Shown here piece after piece: positions 12,278-12,500 of a stretch of 12,500 nucleotides of DNA. Both the position numbers and the translations under genes were made by a program. Location: positions 1-12,500 of the forward strand of contig JAWQFJ010001800.1 in NCBI GenBank assembly GCA_034096865.1. The letters run 5' to 3'. This DNA is from Theodoxus fluviatilis (Eukaryota > Mollusca > Gastropoda > Cycloneritida > Neritidae). The notes beneath the pieces are model-generated. The model was not told where the DNA came from, searched no databases, and worked only from the letters and a program-made list of their open reading frames with translations. The first letter of the stretch is position 1; every line of letters starts with the position of its first letter.

Positions 12278-12500
12278 GGTGACGCTTTGAAACGAGTTGA
12301 CAGTGTCTGAAATCGTTGAAACGTCAACTAAATCCCAGGGCGGAGGAGTCTGTGAGCCGATGTGTGTGTGGCAGACGAGGTTTGGTGTGCAGTGATGAGG
12401 ATGCTCCCGATACAGCTCTCTACTTGGATTGTAGGCGAAACTCTGTGGATGACACTTTGACGACCACTGCCGAATTCACTATTTTGAAGTCTCTGGAGGG
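12278..12500 (-). promoter_or_regulatory. 5' UTR and presumed proximal promoter of the cytokine-like gene
   Basis: This sequence lies upstream of the first ATG on the minus strand. I see no TATA box, no obvious initiator and no upstream ATG. A transcription start cannot be placed, and the promoter may lie beyond the window edge. Confidence 0.35.

Overview
The window reads as nuclear DNA from a metazoan, probably a marine invertebrate and perhaps a mollusc. The evidence is spliced, intron-containing coding sequence, no bacterial-style gene packing, and very long GA, TG, TCTG/CAGA and GGA microsatellites. It also has a tandem repeat in which a tetranucleotide microsatellite is joined to hairpin-bearing core repeats, a layout known from molluscan 'pearl/CvA'-type elements. 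The mollusc assignment is inference only.

Layout. Positions 1-930 have no supportable gene, only a short 26-bp minisatellite. Positions 932-1790 are one large compound microsatellite. Positions 2417-4980 are a tandem array of six related units. Each unit is an internal dimer of a ~130-bp monomer; most are followed by GC-rich hairpins built on the same GCGAAGC core, and four start with a TCTG or TG microsatellite. Positions 5049-5512 are a purine tract (GGA, G14, CAG). Positions 5846-6386 hold a direct duplication and a foldback element. Positions 6798-7776 are bounded by an exact 18-bp inverted repeat, next to nested palindromes at 7695-7816. None of this first ~8 kb contains a convincing gene.

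The one real gene is on the minus strand, 12277 down to 9074, with a candidate poly(A) signal at 8089-8094. Five coding exons join through GT...AG junctions into an open frame of 255 codons plus stop. The predicted protein has a signal peptide split by intron 1, a Ser/Thr/Pro-rich spacer, and a C-terminal half made of successive amphipathic helices, with only two cysteines in the mature chain and no transmembrane segment. The intron phases are 1-0-0-0, the first exon codes only four residues plus one base, and the last exon codes one long helix. This is the gene plan of vertebrate long-chain class I helical cytokines and hormones (growth hormone, erythropoietin, IL-6, G-CSF, LIF). I propose it as a candidate invertebrate four-helix cytokine. 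No sequence search was possible, so the gene model is well supported and the family assignment is a hypothesis. Every intron of this gene carries a microsatellite, and all coding exons are free of them.
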